This document shows positions 8,429-16,339 of a DNA stretch of 31,774 bases, piece by piece. The stretch comes from an uncultured bacterium (GTDB lineage: Bacteria > Bacillota > Clostridia > Oscillospirales > Ruminococcaceae), in the NCBI GenBank assembly GCA_905214265.1, contig CAJMLQ010000021.1, forward strand, positions 1 to 31,774. The letters are read 5' to 3'. The position numbers and the translations under genes are program-made. The notes under the pieces were generated by a model. The model was not told where the DNA came from and ran no database searches. It saw only the letters and a list, made by a program, of their open reading frames with translations. The first letter of the stretch is position 1, and each line of letters opens with the position of its first letter.

Positions 8429-8773
8429 ATGCCTTACATGCACACCCGCTTCACCGGCTCTATCACCCCGGAACAGGAGAAGTCCCTAAAAACCGGTTTC
8501 GGGGAAGCCATCTCCCTGCTCCCCGGCAAAAGTGAGCAGTGGCTCATGCTGGATTTTGAGGATCATTGCCGGATGTGGTTCCGCGGCAGCCAGGACCAAC
8601 CCCTGGCTATGGTGGAAATCAGCGTTTTCGGCAGCAGCACCGCCGCGGCTTATGAGCGCCTGACCGCAGAGGTCACCGCCCTCCTCGGAAAGGTTCTGGA
8701 CCTGGATCCGGCCTGCGTTTATGTCAAATACACTGAAACCGCCCACTGGGGCTGGAACGGCGGCAATTTTTAG
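8429..8773 (+). CDS. MIF-like tautomerase
   Basis: A 114-aa homologue of macrophage migration inhibitory factor, a tautomerase-superfamily trimer using an N-terminal proline. ATG 8429 is chosen (AAAGGAG upstream) rather than the in-frame ATG at 8411, because it puts Pro directly after Met, the catalytic Pro1 of the family. Further matches to human MIF from memory are a Lys near position 33 in PGKSEQWLML, the VYVKYTE strand and the C-terminal GWNGGNF (human GWNNSTF). The CALC redox motif of human MIF is LAMV here. There is no signal peptide. It is co-transcribed with the M29 aminopeptidase. The physiological substrate is unknown. Confidence 0.88.
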   Translation: MPYMHTRFTGSITPEQEKSLKTGFGEAISLLPGKSEQWLMLDFEDHCRMWFRGSQDQPLAMVEISVFGSSTAAAYERLTAEVTALLGKVLDLDPACVYVKYTETAHWGWNGGNF

Positions 8774-8818
8774 CAGCACATCCGATTGCAGCCACGATAG
8801 CGCAGACTCCTGCCGTAC

Positions 8819-8864
8819 AAAAAGCGAACGTCCCCGCCATACCCTGCGGGGACGTTCGCTTTTT
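8819..8864. terminator. Strong bidirectional terminator after the MIF-like gene
   Basis: A perfect 19-bp inverted repeat (8819-8837 with 8846-8864), arms AAAAAGCGAACGTCCCCGC, has an 8-nt loop. T runs are present on both strands. It ends the thioesterase/M29/MIF unit. Confidence 0.92.
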
Positions 8865-9064
8865 CTCCGAATTTAGCGGCAGACCAGCTTCCAATTAGAA
8901 TCCGCCCAGTTGCACAGGAAAGTGCCTCCGCCGAATCAATCTCGTGACGCCGGGGACCGGATTCACCAAACCAGTAGGATGTTCCGTCTGCCCCTGGCGG
9001 AACACATATGACAGCACGGTGCCCCTGTCAGCGACTTTGTTTCCAGGCCGGATGCGGCAGCGAA
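8865..9064 (-). other. Gene-free stretch with possible decayed minus-strand coding remnant
   Basis: About 200 nt between two terminators hold no intact gene. On the minus strand two short protein-like pieces lie in different frames. One (about 9050-8930) reads GTVLSYVFRQGQTEHPTGL and onward to NPVPG. The other (about 8925-8873) reads GGGTFLCNWADSNWKLVCR and then stops. One frameshift would join them. I cannot name a family. A chance frame is possible. Confidence 0.25.
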
Positions 9065-9109
9065 AAAATCCCGCCGGGAAGGATTCTGCCCTTTCCCCGG
9101 CGGGATTTT
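9065..9109. terminator. Terminator of the PrsA/SurA-like gene
   Basis: A perfect 14-bp stem, AAAATCCCGCCGGG (9065-9078) with CCCGGCGGGATTTT (9096-9109), starts 12 nt after the minus-strand stop codon. It carries T-rich ends in both directions. Confidence 0.9.
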
Positions 9110-9120
9110 CTATTATTCAA

Positions 9121-10137
9121 TTATTTGATCAAGCTTTTCAAATGCTTCGGATTGTGCTTGTTCAGCGAAGCAGTATTTTCCTCAACAGAAGCGACCTCCG
9201 CCCATTCCGCGACAAGACTGGTGAATTCCTCGCCCTTGAGCTTCTGCAGAACCGTGGACCGGTACTTCTCAAAGGTATCGCCGGACAGCGGATCCTGGAC
9301 CAGGTACACATAAGCGTTTTTATCATCCGTGACCATGCCAGAATCCCCAACCTTGCCCTTCACGATGGCGCTTCCCGCAGTCGTAAGGCTCTCGCTTTCC
9401 CGCAGAAAGACCGTGGAGGTGTCCGTCTTATCGTCTGCTTCGGTCTCATTGTACTGCGCCTTGACCTTTTCGATATTTTCACCGTTGGCAATTCGGTCCG
9501 CCAGTTTCTGCGCCTCGTCCTTCTTCTCAGCAAGGGCGTCGCCGGTCAAAGCATTTCCCTCTTCATCCAGCAGAGAAACGGTGATATAGGTTCCTTTGGC
9601 ATAATCATTCTGGAAAATAGTCTTCAACTCCGATTCCGGGACTGCCTTTTCGCCGCCCTCACTGTAAAGGGCTTCAAAGATTTTATTCCGCTTGCTGGAG
9701 TTGGTGAGGATTTTGGTAAAGGATTCCTTCCCGCAGCCAGCCTCTGTATACGTCTCGCCCATTCCCAGCGTCGTCCAGTAAAATTCAACATTTGCCTCCA
9801 GATTTGCCTGTTCTTCCTCGGTAAAAGAAAGGCCCATTTCCGCGAATTTCTGCTCTACGGCCAGATACTCCCGGGAAAGCTGCGCCGCCTTTTTCTTGAG
9901 CCATTGGACGCTGTCCTCATTTTCCAGGTCCTGGGCGAAAGGACTCTTAGTGCTGTCGTATCCCTCCAAGGAATAGGCAGAGTTGAGCGCGTCAATGGAA
10001 AGCCCTACATACATGCCGGAGGTCACAACGCTGTCTCCGCTGCGGTAAGCCCAGGTCGTATCGCCCCCGCAGGACGTCATCGAGCCGGCAAACAACAGCG
10101 CCAGCGCACCGGAAGCTATTTTTTTCATCCACTTCAT
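9121..10137 (-). CDS. PrsA/SurA-like extracytoplasmic foldase lipoprotein
   Basis: A 338-aa lipoprotein. Residues 1-22 form a signal peptide with an atypical lipobox ending SMTSC, so Cys23 would be acylated and membrane-anchored. The rest resembles PrsA/SurA-type chaperones: a helical N-terminal part (about 50-175), a region about 175-300 matching the parvulin-like layout (TYITVSLLDEEGN, KKDEAQKLADRIANGE, STVFLRES), and a final charged helix. Obvious parvulin catalytic residues are not evident, so it may be a chaperone without isomerase activity. The start ATG 10137 has AGGA about 11 nt upstream; Met4 is an alternative start. It is a single-gene unit with its own promoter and terminator, divergent from feoA. 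The family assignment is moderate. Confidence 0.8.
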   Translation of the reverse strand: MKWMKKIASGALALLFAGSMTSCGGDTTWAYRSGDSVVTSGMYVGLSIDALNSAYSLEGYDSTKSPFAQDLENEDSVQWLKKKAAQLSREYLAVEQKFAEMGLSFTEEEQANLEANVEFYWTTLGMGETYTEAGCGKESFTKILTNSSKRNKIFEALYSEGGEKAVPESELKTIFQNDYAKGTYITVSLLDEEGNALTGDALAEKKDEAQKLADRIANGENIEKVKAQYNETEADDKTDTSTVFLRESESLTTAGSAIVKGKVGDSGMVTDDKNAYVYLVQDPLSGDTFEKYRSTVLQKLKGEEFTSLVAEWAEVASVEENTASLNKHNPKHLKSLIK

Positions 10138-10220
10138 GTGTTTCTCATTCCTTTTTCAATGGTTCCGCTCACGCGGGATTCCGTTTGCCTGCGCCTTCCG
10201 GCGCAATACATACAAACATT

Positions 10221-10249
10221 ATTATACATGATTTTTTTCGGAATGTCCA
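10221..10249 (-). promoter_or_regulatory. Promoter of the foldase-like gene
   Basis: TGGACA (10249-10244), a 17-bp spacer and TATAAT (10226-10221). It gives an 80-nt leader with a GC-rich hairpin (GCGCCGGAAGGCGC, about 10192-10205). Confidence 0.75.
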
Positions 10250-10260
10250 GACTAAGCCCC

Positions 10261-10282
10261 AAAAAAGTCTGCCTTCGGCAGA
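10261..10282 (-). terminator. Terminator-like hairpin on the minus strand, upstream of the foldase promoter
   Basis: TCTGCC-GAA-GGCAGA (10282-10268) is followed on the minus strand by CTTTTTT (10267-10261). It points away from feoA and lies just upstream of the foldase promoter. No protein gene on this strand feeds into it, so it may end a short antisense transcript from the feoA upstream region or insulate the foldase promoter. Confidence 0.5.
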
Positions 10283-10435
10283 AAATTCAAAAATCAGCGC
10301 CTTTTTTCCGGCAGTCTGCCTCTTTTTCTCCCAATTTGCATTCCGGGAACCGCTGCACACTGCGCCGCATAGTGTAATAACAGCTGATCCTGCACCAGCC
10401 GGACAGCAAATCGCAGCCAAAAAGGAGAATCCGCC

Positions 10436-10678
10436 ATGTCACAGAAAACACTCCCTTTGAGCGGCGTCAAAGTGGGGGAACAGGTCACCGTCGCCCGTCT
10501 GGGCGCCACCGGCTCCATGCGCCGCCGCCTGCTGGATATCGGCCTGATTGAAGGCACTCGTGTGGAATGTCTGCACCGCAGCCCTTCCGGCGATCCTGCT
10601 GCCTATGCGATCCGGGGCGCTGTCATCGCGCTGCGGGACTGCGACAGTGCAAGCGTCTCCGTTACCCCTATTCCCTGA
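10436..10678 (+). CDS. feoA: Ferrous iron transport protein A
   Basis: An 80-aa SH3-like small protein that works with FeoB in Fe(II) uptake on the cytosolic side. Family features are the N-terminal PLSGVKVGEQVTVARLGATG, the central MRRRLLDIGLIEGT motif and the C-terminal AIRGAVIALRD strand. AAGGAG lies 9 nt before the ATG. feoB follows after 87 nt in the same orientation. That gap contains a GGAGGC/GCCTCC inverted repeat around 10688-10728, which may tune the feoA/feoB ratio. A weak -10 (TGTAAT, 10373-10378) without a -35 is the only promoter hint, and no clear Fur box is seen. Confidence 0.95.
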   Translation: MSQKTLPLSGVKVGEQVTVARLGATGSMRRRLLDIGLIEGTRVECLHRSPSGDPAAYAIRGAVIALRDCDSASVSVTPIP

Positions 10679-10765
10679 CGGGCCGCCCGGAGGCTCCATC
10701 TGGAACCTCAGCCGGTGGGGCCTCCAGGCAATCCTGCAATTTTTTGAGGAAAGGTTGTCGAGCCT

Positions 10766-12880
10766 ATGGAAAATCTCCTCCCGCTTCAATCCACTGCGGA
10801 CTTTCTTCCGGATCTGGACCGCTCTAAGCCGGTCATCGCCCTTGCCGGCAATCCAAACGTCGGAAAAAGCACCGTCTTCAACGCCCTGACCGGCCTGAAG
10901 CAGCACACCGGCAACTGGGCCGGCAAAACCGTCACCAATGCCAGCGGACGCTGTACATATGGCAGCTTCGACTGCACGCTGGTCGATATTCCCGGCACAT
11001 ATTCCCTTCTGGCCCAGTCGGCGGAAGAGGAGGCTGCCAGAGACTTCATCTGCTTTGGCGAACCGGACGCGGTGATCGTCGTCTGTGATGCCACGACCCT
11101 GGAGCGGAACCTGAATCTGGTCCTCCAGACCCTGGAGATCACCGGCCGGACTGTCGTCTGCGTCAACCTGATGGACGAGGCGAAAAAGAAAGGCGTCCGG
11201 GTGGATCTGAAAAAGATATCCAGCGAGCTGGGCATCCCGGTGGTGGGGACTAGTGCCCGCAGCGCCCGGGGCCTTGACGGGATGATGGAAGCCGTACAGG
11301 CAGCGATTGCAAAAGATGCGGCCCCTCTGCGCATCCGCTATCTTCCCGCCATTGAAAACGCCATCGCGATCCTGGAACCAACCCTGACTCTGAAGCTGGG
11401 CGGAAAGCTCCCCACCCGGTGGACGGCTCTCCGCCTGCTGGATCCGGACGATGCCCTTTTGGACTCTCTGGAGGGTTATCTCGGATTCCGTCTCCGAACG
11501 GATCCAGAGGTGCGGACCGCCGTCTTTAAAGCCGGGCGCTATCTAGAGGAGCAGGGGCTTTTCGGTGAAAAGCTCCGGGACAGCATCGTATCCTGCATCG
11601 TCCTCCGCGCAGAGGAAATCTGCTGTGAGGCGGTGTGCAGCCCCAGCGCCTGCTGCTCCCGGGATCGGAAACTCGACCGCATTTTCACCGGAAAATGGAC
11701 CGGCATCCCCGTTATGATCCTGCTCCTTGCCCTGGTCTTCTGGATCACCATGACCGGTGCCAACTATCCGTCCCAGCTTCTGGCCGACGCGCTTTTCCGG
11801 GTGGAGGACTGGCTGCGGGCAGGTCTGACCAGCCTTTCTCCCCCCGCCTGGGTGACTGGTCTGCTCATTGACGGAGTTTTCCACGTTCTGGCCTGGGTCG
11901 TTTCTGTTATGCTTCCCCCCATGGCCATTTTCTTCCCCCTCTTCACCCTTCTGGAAGATTTCGGATATCTCCCCCGCGTTGCCTTTAACCTGGATAAATG
12001 TTTTCAAAAAGCTTGTGCCTGCGGAAAGCAGTGCCTCACCATGCTAATGGGCCTGGGCTGCAACGCCGTCGGCGTCACCGGCGCCCGGATCATCGATTCG
12101 CCCCGGGAGCGGCTCATCGCCATCCTGACCAACGTCTTTGTCCCCTGCAACGGGCGCTTCCCCACCCTGATCCTGCTGATCGGCATCTTTTTCGCCGGCG
12201 CTTCCCTCTGGTCCTCGGCACTTTCCTCCTTGCTGCTGGCCGGCGTCATCATTCTGGGAGTCCTGATGACTTTTCTTCTCTCTCGTCTGCTCTCCAAAAC
12301 CCTGCTCAAAGGCGTTCCTTCTTCTTTTACCCTGGAGCTGCCCCCCTACCGACGCCCCCAGATCGGCAAAGTCGTCGTCCGCTCCATTTTTGACCGCACC
12401 CTTTTTGTCCTGGGCCGCGCCGTAACGGTGGCTGCCCCCGCCGGACTGATCATCTGGCTGCTGGCAAACATTTCTGCCGACGGCTCCTCCCTGCTGAGCC
12501 TTTGCGCCAACTTTCTGGACCCCGCGGCCCGGCTCTTCGGCATGGACGGCGTCATCCTCATGGCCTTTATTCTGGGCTTCCCTGCCAACGAGATCGTCAT
12601 GCCAATCATTTTCATGGCCTACACCGCCACAGGCACCCTGACGGACTTCGGCAGCGCCCTGCAGATCCGGGACCTCCTGGTGGCCAACGGCTGGACTTGG
12701 GTCACCGCTGCCTGCACCGTGCTTTTCTCCCTGATGCATTGGCCCTGCTCAACCACTCTGCTGACCATTCACAAGGAAACGAAAAGCCTGAAATGGACCC
12801 TGCTCTCCGTCCTCATCCCCACCCTGACGGGTCTGGCTGTCTGTTTCCTCGTCGCGCAAATCGGGCGTTTCTTCTTCTAA
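10766..12880 (+). CDS. feoB: Ferrous iron transporter B
   Basis: A 704-aa inner-membrane Fe(II) permease with a cytosolic N-terminal GTPase. G1 GNPNVGKS is at residues 28-35, G3 DIPGTYS at about 74-80 and G4 NLMD at about 133-136. The helical guanine-dissociation-inhibitor region follows to about 290. Then come the two Gate domains and multiple membrane helices starting near residue 315 (IPVMILLLALVFWITM). The cysteine and NEI motifs expected in the membrane part are present (GLGCNAVGVTG, GFPANEIVMPI). The length is normal. The ribosome site is AGGAAAGG at a rather long distance (about 11 nt). It is an operon with feoA; a weak AGCACC/GGTGCT inverted repeat lies after the stop. Confidence 0.97.
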   Translation: MENLLPLQSTADFLPDLDRSKPVIALAGNPNVGKSTVFNALTGLKQHTGNWAGKTVTNASGRCTYGSFDCTLVDIPGTYSLLAQSAEEEAARDFICFGEPDAVIVVCDATTLERNLNLVLQTLEITGRTVVCVNLMDEAKKKGVRVDLKKISSELGIPVVGTSARSARGLDGMMEAVQAAIAKDAAPLRIRYLPAIENAIAILEPTLTLKLGGKLPTRWTALRLLDPDDALLDSLEGYLGFRLRTDPEVRTAVFKAGRYLEEQGLFGEKLRDSIVSCIVLRAEEICCEAVCSPSACCSRDRKLDRIFTGKWTGIPVMILLLALVFWITMTGANYPSQLLADALFRVEDWLRAGLTSLSPPAWVTGLLIDGVFHVLAWVVSVMLPPMAIFFPLFTLLEDFGYLPRVAFNLDKCFQKACACGKQCLTMLMGLGCNAVGVTGARIIDSPRERLIAILTNVFVPCNGRFPTLILLIGIFFAGASLWSSALSSLLLAGVIILGVLMTFLLSRLLSKTLLKGVPSSFTLELPPYRRPQIGKVVVRSIFDRTLFVLGRAVTVAAPAGLIIWLLANISADGSSLLSLCANFLDPAARLFGMDGVILMAFILGFPANEIVMPIIFMAYTATGTLTDFGSALQIRDLLVANGWTWVTAACTVLFSLMHWPCSTTLLTIHKETKSLKWTLLSVLIPTLTGLAVCFLVAQIGRFFF

Positions 12881-12938
12881 ACAGCAAAAGCACCAGCTTT
12901 TCCCTCAGCCGAATGGGTGCTATCGTGAAAAGTGCAAA

Positions 12939-12967
12939 TTGTTTTTCAGGATAAAATGCTGTATAAT
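12939..12967 (+). promoter_or_regulatory. Promoter of the amidohydrolase gene
   Basis: TTGTTT (12939-12944), a 17-bp spacer and TATAAT (12962-12967). Transcription would begin near 12974, which rules out translation starts further upstream in the open frame. Confidence 0.75.
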
Positions 12968-13031
12968 AATTGGAAATAGCAGTTATTTCGCGCACAAAAT
13001 GCGTGGGATTTTGAGAAATGAGGCAGGAATC

Positions 13032-13841
13032 TTGGAAAACGAACGCATCATCGACGCCCATGCCCATATCTTCCCGGAGAAAATCGCTGCCAAGGCGGTC
13101 GCCTCCATCGGAAGCTTTTACGACCTCGCCATGCACGACGGCCACGGAACAGCTGAAGCCCTTTTGGAAAGCGGCCGGGAGATCGGCGTGGATCGGTATC
13201 TGGTCTGCTCCACCGCCACCCGTCCGGGCCAGGTCAAGGCCATCAACGATTTTATCTGGGAGGAAAGCGCTCTCCACCCGGAGTTCATCCCTTTCGCCAC
13301 CATGCACCCCGGCCTGGAGGATCTGGAGGCCGAGATGGAGCGCATCATCAGCCGCGGCTATTACGGAATCAAGCTGCATCCGGACTTTCAGGAGTTCAAC
13401 ATTGACGACGACCGCGCCATGGAGATTTACCGCATGGCGGAGGGCAAACTGGCCATTCTTTTCCACACCGGCGACGACCGCTACGACTTTTCCGCTCCCC
13501 GCCGCATGGAAAAAGTCGCCGAGCGCTTTCCCGGCCTGACCTGCATCGCCGCTCATTTCGGGGGATACCGCTGCTGGAAGGAAGCTCTGGACGTCTATCA
13601 GGCTCCCAACCTCTATATGGATACCTCCAGCGCCCTTTTTGCCATCACAAAGGGAGACGCTTGGACCTTTTTTGACCGCTTTGGCCCAGATCGGTTCTTT
13701 TTTGGTACGGATTTCCCCATGTGGAATCACCAGGAAGAAATTGCCCGCTTCAACGCCCTGGAGCTTCCCGATGATTTCCGGAAAAAGGTCCTTTGGGAAA
13801 ATTTTTCCCGGGCCATCCTTCGAGAAGAGCCTGCCCATTAA
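13032..13841 (+). CDS. Amidohydrolase-family (PF04909, amidohydrolase 2) metal hydrolase
   Basis: A 269-aa TIM-barrel hydrolase or decarboxylase of the ACMSD/amidohydrolase-2 type. The metal-binding HxH is at residues 10-12 (IIDAHAHIFPEKIA). Later family motifs are GIKLHPDFQ, FHTGDD, CIAAHFGGYR and the closing GTDFPMW with its metal-site Asp. The TTG at 13032 is chosen because it has AGGCAGGA just upstream and places IIDAHAH near the N terminus as in relatives; ATG 12999 is an in-frame alternative without a ribosome site. It has its own promoter and a terminator-like hairpin downstream. The substrate is unknown. Its position between feoB and a rhamnosidase gives little guidance. Confidence 0.85.
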   Translation: MENERIIDAHAHIFPEKIAAKAVASIGSFYDLAMHDGHGTAEALLESGREIGVDRYLVCSTATRPGQVKAINDFIWEESALHPEFIPFATMHPGLEDLEAEMERIISRGYYGIKLHPDFQEFNIDDDRAMEIYRMAEGKLAILFHTGDDRYDFSAPRRMEKVAERFPGLTCIAAHFGGYRCWKEALDVYQAPNLYMDTSSALFAITKGDAWTFFDRFGPDRFFFGTDFPMWNHQEEIARFNALELPDDFRKKVLWENFSRAILREEPAH

Positions 13842-13858
13842 ACAGTTTCAGACGTCTG

Positions 13859-13885
13859 CCCCGCTTCCAGTAAAAGGAGGCGGGG
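13859..13885 (+). terminator. Probable terminator after the amidohydrolase
   Basis: CCCCGCTTCC (13859-13868) pairs with GGAGGCGGGG (13876-13885) as 10 bp including one T-G wobble, with a 7-nt loop. It is followed by ACTTTATTTG. The T run is imperfect. Confidence 0.6.
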
Positions 13886-13987
13886 ACTTTATTTGTCCAA
13901 AACAAGACCGGATTTGCAAAAAAACGTCTATTTGCAGAAATCCTCCGGAAATTCTTATTATTTTATCATGGAAAGACTGTTTTTCTC

Positions 13988-14016
13988 TTGACATCGTCAA
14001 TTTCATTCCATATAAT
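13988..14016 (+). promoter_or_regulatory. Consensus promoter of the rhamnosidase gene
   Basis: TTGACA (13988-13993), 17 bp and TATAAT (14011-14016) are both perfect hexamers, about 50 nt upstream of the start codon. No operator-like repeat is visible, so expression may be largely constitutive or repressor-controlled. Confidence 0.9.
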
Positions 14017-14067
14017 GAGGGGGAAAATCGGTTTCCGGGACTCTTTTCCCGAAGAAAGGAAATGCTT

Positions 14068-16173
14068 ATGATTCAGCAAGCCAAATGGATCGCCGCCGCC
14101 AACACAGAATGCGCTTCTCCGCTCTTCCGAAAAAGCTTTTGTCTGGATATGATTCCCGTTTCCGCCACTCTGGAGGCCTGTTGTCTCGGATATGGCGTCA
14201 TCACCGTCAACGGATGCCCCGTCACCGAAAATGTGCTGACCACCCCGCTGACCAAATTCGACGCAACCCTCCTGTATAACACCTACGAAATCACCTCTCT
14301 GCTCCGCTCCGGCGAAAATGTTATCGGCGTCATGCTGGGCAACGGCTGGTACAACGACATTGCTGGGACTTGGGACTTCGAAAAGGCCCCTTGGCGCCAC
14401 CACCCCAAGCTGATTCTCTCCCTTTCCCTGAAGTGGCCGGATCTGCAGACACAGGAGATCCGCTCTGATTCTTCCTGGAAAACCGCCGACGGCCCCGCCG
14501 TCTACAACCATGTCCGCTGCGGCGAGCGCTTCGACGCCCGCCTAGAGCAGGAGGGTTTTAACTGTCCCGGCTTTGACGCCAGCGGATGGGGAAACGCCTT
14601 TGTCTGTCGCAGCCCGGGAGGCATCCTCAAACCCGCCCAGCTGCCTCCCATCCGCATCACCGACACCCTCCCCATGAAGGAGATCGCTCCAAATCTTTAC
14701 GACTGCGGCCAGAACCTCAGCGGCTGGGCCAAAATCCGGGTCAAGGGGGATCCCGGCCAAAAGATCTCCATCCACTACGACGAACAGGTAGACCCCGATG
14801 GCAAACTCCTCAATCATATCAATGGCTTCAACAAGAACGCCGAACTGCACCACTGCGACGAGTACATCTGCGCCGGCGGCGGCTGGGAGGAATGGGAGCC
14901 TCATTTCTGCTATCATGGTTTCCGCTATGCTTACGTGGAGGGTGCCCCGGCAGATTTCGAAATCGCCGCCCGCCTGGTCCGCACCGACCTGGAAAGCATC
15001 GGCAACTTCTCCTGCAGCGATGAAATGCTCAACCGCATCCACCGCGCCAGCCGCTGGTCCACCATGACCAACTACCACAGCGTCCCCACCGACTGCCCCC
15101 ACCGTGAACAGAACGGCTGGACCGGTGATGCCCTCCTCTCCTCTGAGCAAGCTTTGATGAACTTCGATATGGTAGACGCCTATTCCAAATGGCTGGCCGA
15201 TTTTCGGGACTGCCAACGCCCCAGCGGCCAGCTCCCCGGCATTGTCCCCACCGCCGGATGGGGCTTTAACTGGGGCAGCGGTCCCGCCTGGGATAGCGCC
15301 CTGATCCTCATCCCCCTCTACGTCTGGCGCTACCGCCGGAACGACCGGCTTCTCCGGGAAAACTGGGACGCTATGGAACGCTATATGGGCTACTTTGCCT
15401 CCATGGCAGAGGAGGGTCTGGCTGAATTTGGCCTGGGAGACTGGTGTCACCCCAAAGACACCGTTCCTTGTCCTACCATGCTCACCGACACGGCCTACTA
15501 TTACGCCGATGCCTGTGCCATGGCGGAGGCCGCAGCCATCCTGGGCAAAGACCCCGTTCCCTACCAAAAGCTGGCGGAACAGATCCGCCGTGCCTTCCGG
15601 GTAAAATTTCTCAAAAACGGCCTGCCCCAGCCGGATGGCCAGACCGCTCTGGCCTGCGTCCTGTTCCAGGGCCTCCTGAATGAGGAGGAAAAGCCTGCGG
15701 CAGCAGCCCGCCTGGCCCAATTGGTGGAGGAAAACGGCTTTCACATCGACTGCGGCATTCTGGGTACCAAATACATCTTCCGCGCCCTGTCCGACGCAGG
15801 CTACGGCGAAACGCTCTACAAAATGATCACCAATCCCACCTACCCCAGCTATGCCTATTGGATGGAGCAGGGCATGACCACCCTCTGCGAGGACTGGGAG
15901 ATGGACGCTTCTCTAAACCACCACATGTTCAGTGAGGTCGATCTCTGGTTCTACCGCTATCTGGCCGGGATCCAGACCGACGGCGAGGTTTTGACCATCG
16001 CCCCCCTCTTCCTGAAGGGGCTGGACTGGGTAAATGCCCGGCACCGGGACATTTCCGTCGCCTGGGATCGCGAGTCCATCACCGTAACGGTACCCGAGCC
16101 CGCCGTCCTGATCCTCTCCGGAAAGAAGATTCCCCTCCAGCCCGGCACCACCACCCTGAAACGAAACGCCTAA
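14068..16173 (+). CDS. GH78 alpha-L-rhamnosidase-like glycoside hydrolase
   Basis: A 701-aa enzyme expected to release terminal alpha-L-rhamnose from glycosides or pectic side chains by inversion. The N-terminal beta-sandwich domains (about 1-310) include GYGVITVNGCPV, MLGNGWYND and the concanavalin-like YDCGQNLSGWAKIRV. The (alpha/alpha)6 catalytic barrel (about 320-620) carries the general acid Glu347 in CPHREQNGWTGDA. The candidate general base is in MEQGMTTLCEDWE. The C-terminal beta-sandwich has GLDWVNARHRDISVAW. It is shorter than many GH78 enzymes (900 aa or more), and no signal peptide is seen, so it is probably cytosolic. The second ATG (14068) is chosen because AAAGGA sits 7 nt before it. 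Confidence 0.92.
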   Translation: MIQQAKWIAAANTECASPLFRKSFCLDMIPVSATLEACCLGYGVITVNGCPVTENVLTTPLTKFDATLLYNTYEITSLLRSGENVIGVMLGNGWYNDIAGTWDFEKAPWRHHPKLILSLSLKWPDLQTQEIRSDSSWKTADGPAVYNHVRCGERFDARLEQEGFNCPGFDASGWGNAFVCRSPGGILKPAQLPPIRITDTLPMKEIAPNLYDCGQNLSGWAKIRVKGDPGQKISIHYDEQVDPDGKLLNHINGFNKNAELHHCDEYICAGGGWEEWEPHFCYHGFRYAYVEGAPADFEIAARLVRTDLESIGNFSCSDEMLNRIHRASRWSTMTNYHSVPTDCPHREQNGWTGDALLSSEQALMNFDMVDAYSKWLADFRDCQRPSGQLPGIVPTAGWGFNWGSGPAWDSALILIPLYVWRYRRNDRLLRENWDAMERYMGYFASMAEEGLAEFGLGDWCHPKDTVPCPTMLTDTAYYYADACAMAEAAAILGKDPVPYQKLAEQIRRAFRVKFLKNGLPQPDGQTALACVLFQGLLNEEEKPAAAARLAQLVEENGFHIDCGILGTKYIFRALSDAGYGETLYKMITNPTYPSYAYWMEQGMTTLCEDWEMDASLNHHMFSEVDLWFYRYLAGIQTDGEVLTIAPLFLKGLDWVNARHRDISVAWDRESITVTVPEPAVLILSGKKIPLQPGTTTLKRNA

Positions 16174-16180
16174 CAGGCCA

Positions 16181-16220
16181 GCCCAAAAACGGAGCTTCCG
16201 AGCTCCGTTTTTTTGTGGGC
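16181..16220 (+). terminator. Terminator after the rhamnosidase
   Basis: AAAAACGGAGCT (16185-16196) and AGCTCCGTTTTT (16201-16212) pair around a TCCG loop, with outer GCCC/GGGC extension and a run of seven T. It separates the rhamnosidase from the sugar-activation cassette. Confidence 0.93.
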
Positions 16221-16287
16221 TTTCCGGCTAAGCAGATAACCTGAACAGTACCGCATGGAAACTAAACACAGCTTTTTAAAAGTACGC

Positions 16288-16293
16288 TATAAT
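16288..16293 (+). promoter_or_regulatory. Possible -10 element of the sugar-activation cassette
   Basis: TATAAT at 16288-16293 lies about 45 nt before the GHMP kinase ATG. At the matching -35 position (about 16265-16270) the sequence is AACACA, not a -35 box, so an activator or another sigma factor would be needed. Confidence 0.4.
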
Positions 16294-16339
16294 AGAAAAC
16301 AGAACAGAACCGGCTTCGGCCGGAATTGGAGGTTTTGCC

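Noticed and set aside
8944..10377. A 477-codon plus-strand frame across the foldase gene
   Set aside because: It lies antisense to a lipoprotein gene that has promoter, signal peptide and terminator, and it runs through that gene's terminator and promoter.
10283..10435. Fur or DtxR box before feoA
   Set aside because: No convincing GATAATGATAATCATTATC-like or DtxR-type palindrome is visible; only a weak -10.
12939..13031. N-terminal extension of the amidohydrolase
   Set aside because: The first possible codon lies inside the -35 box of the promoter, and homologues begin close to IIDAHAH.
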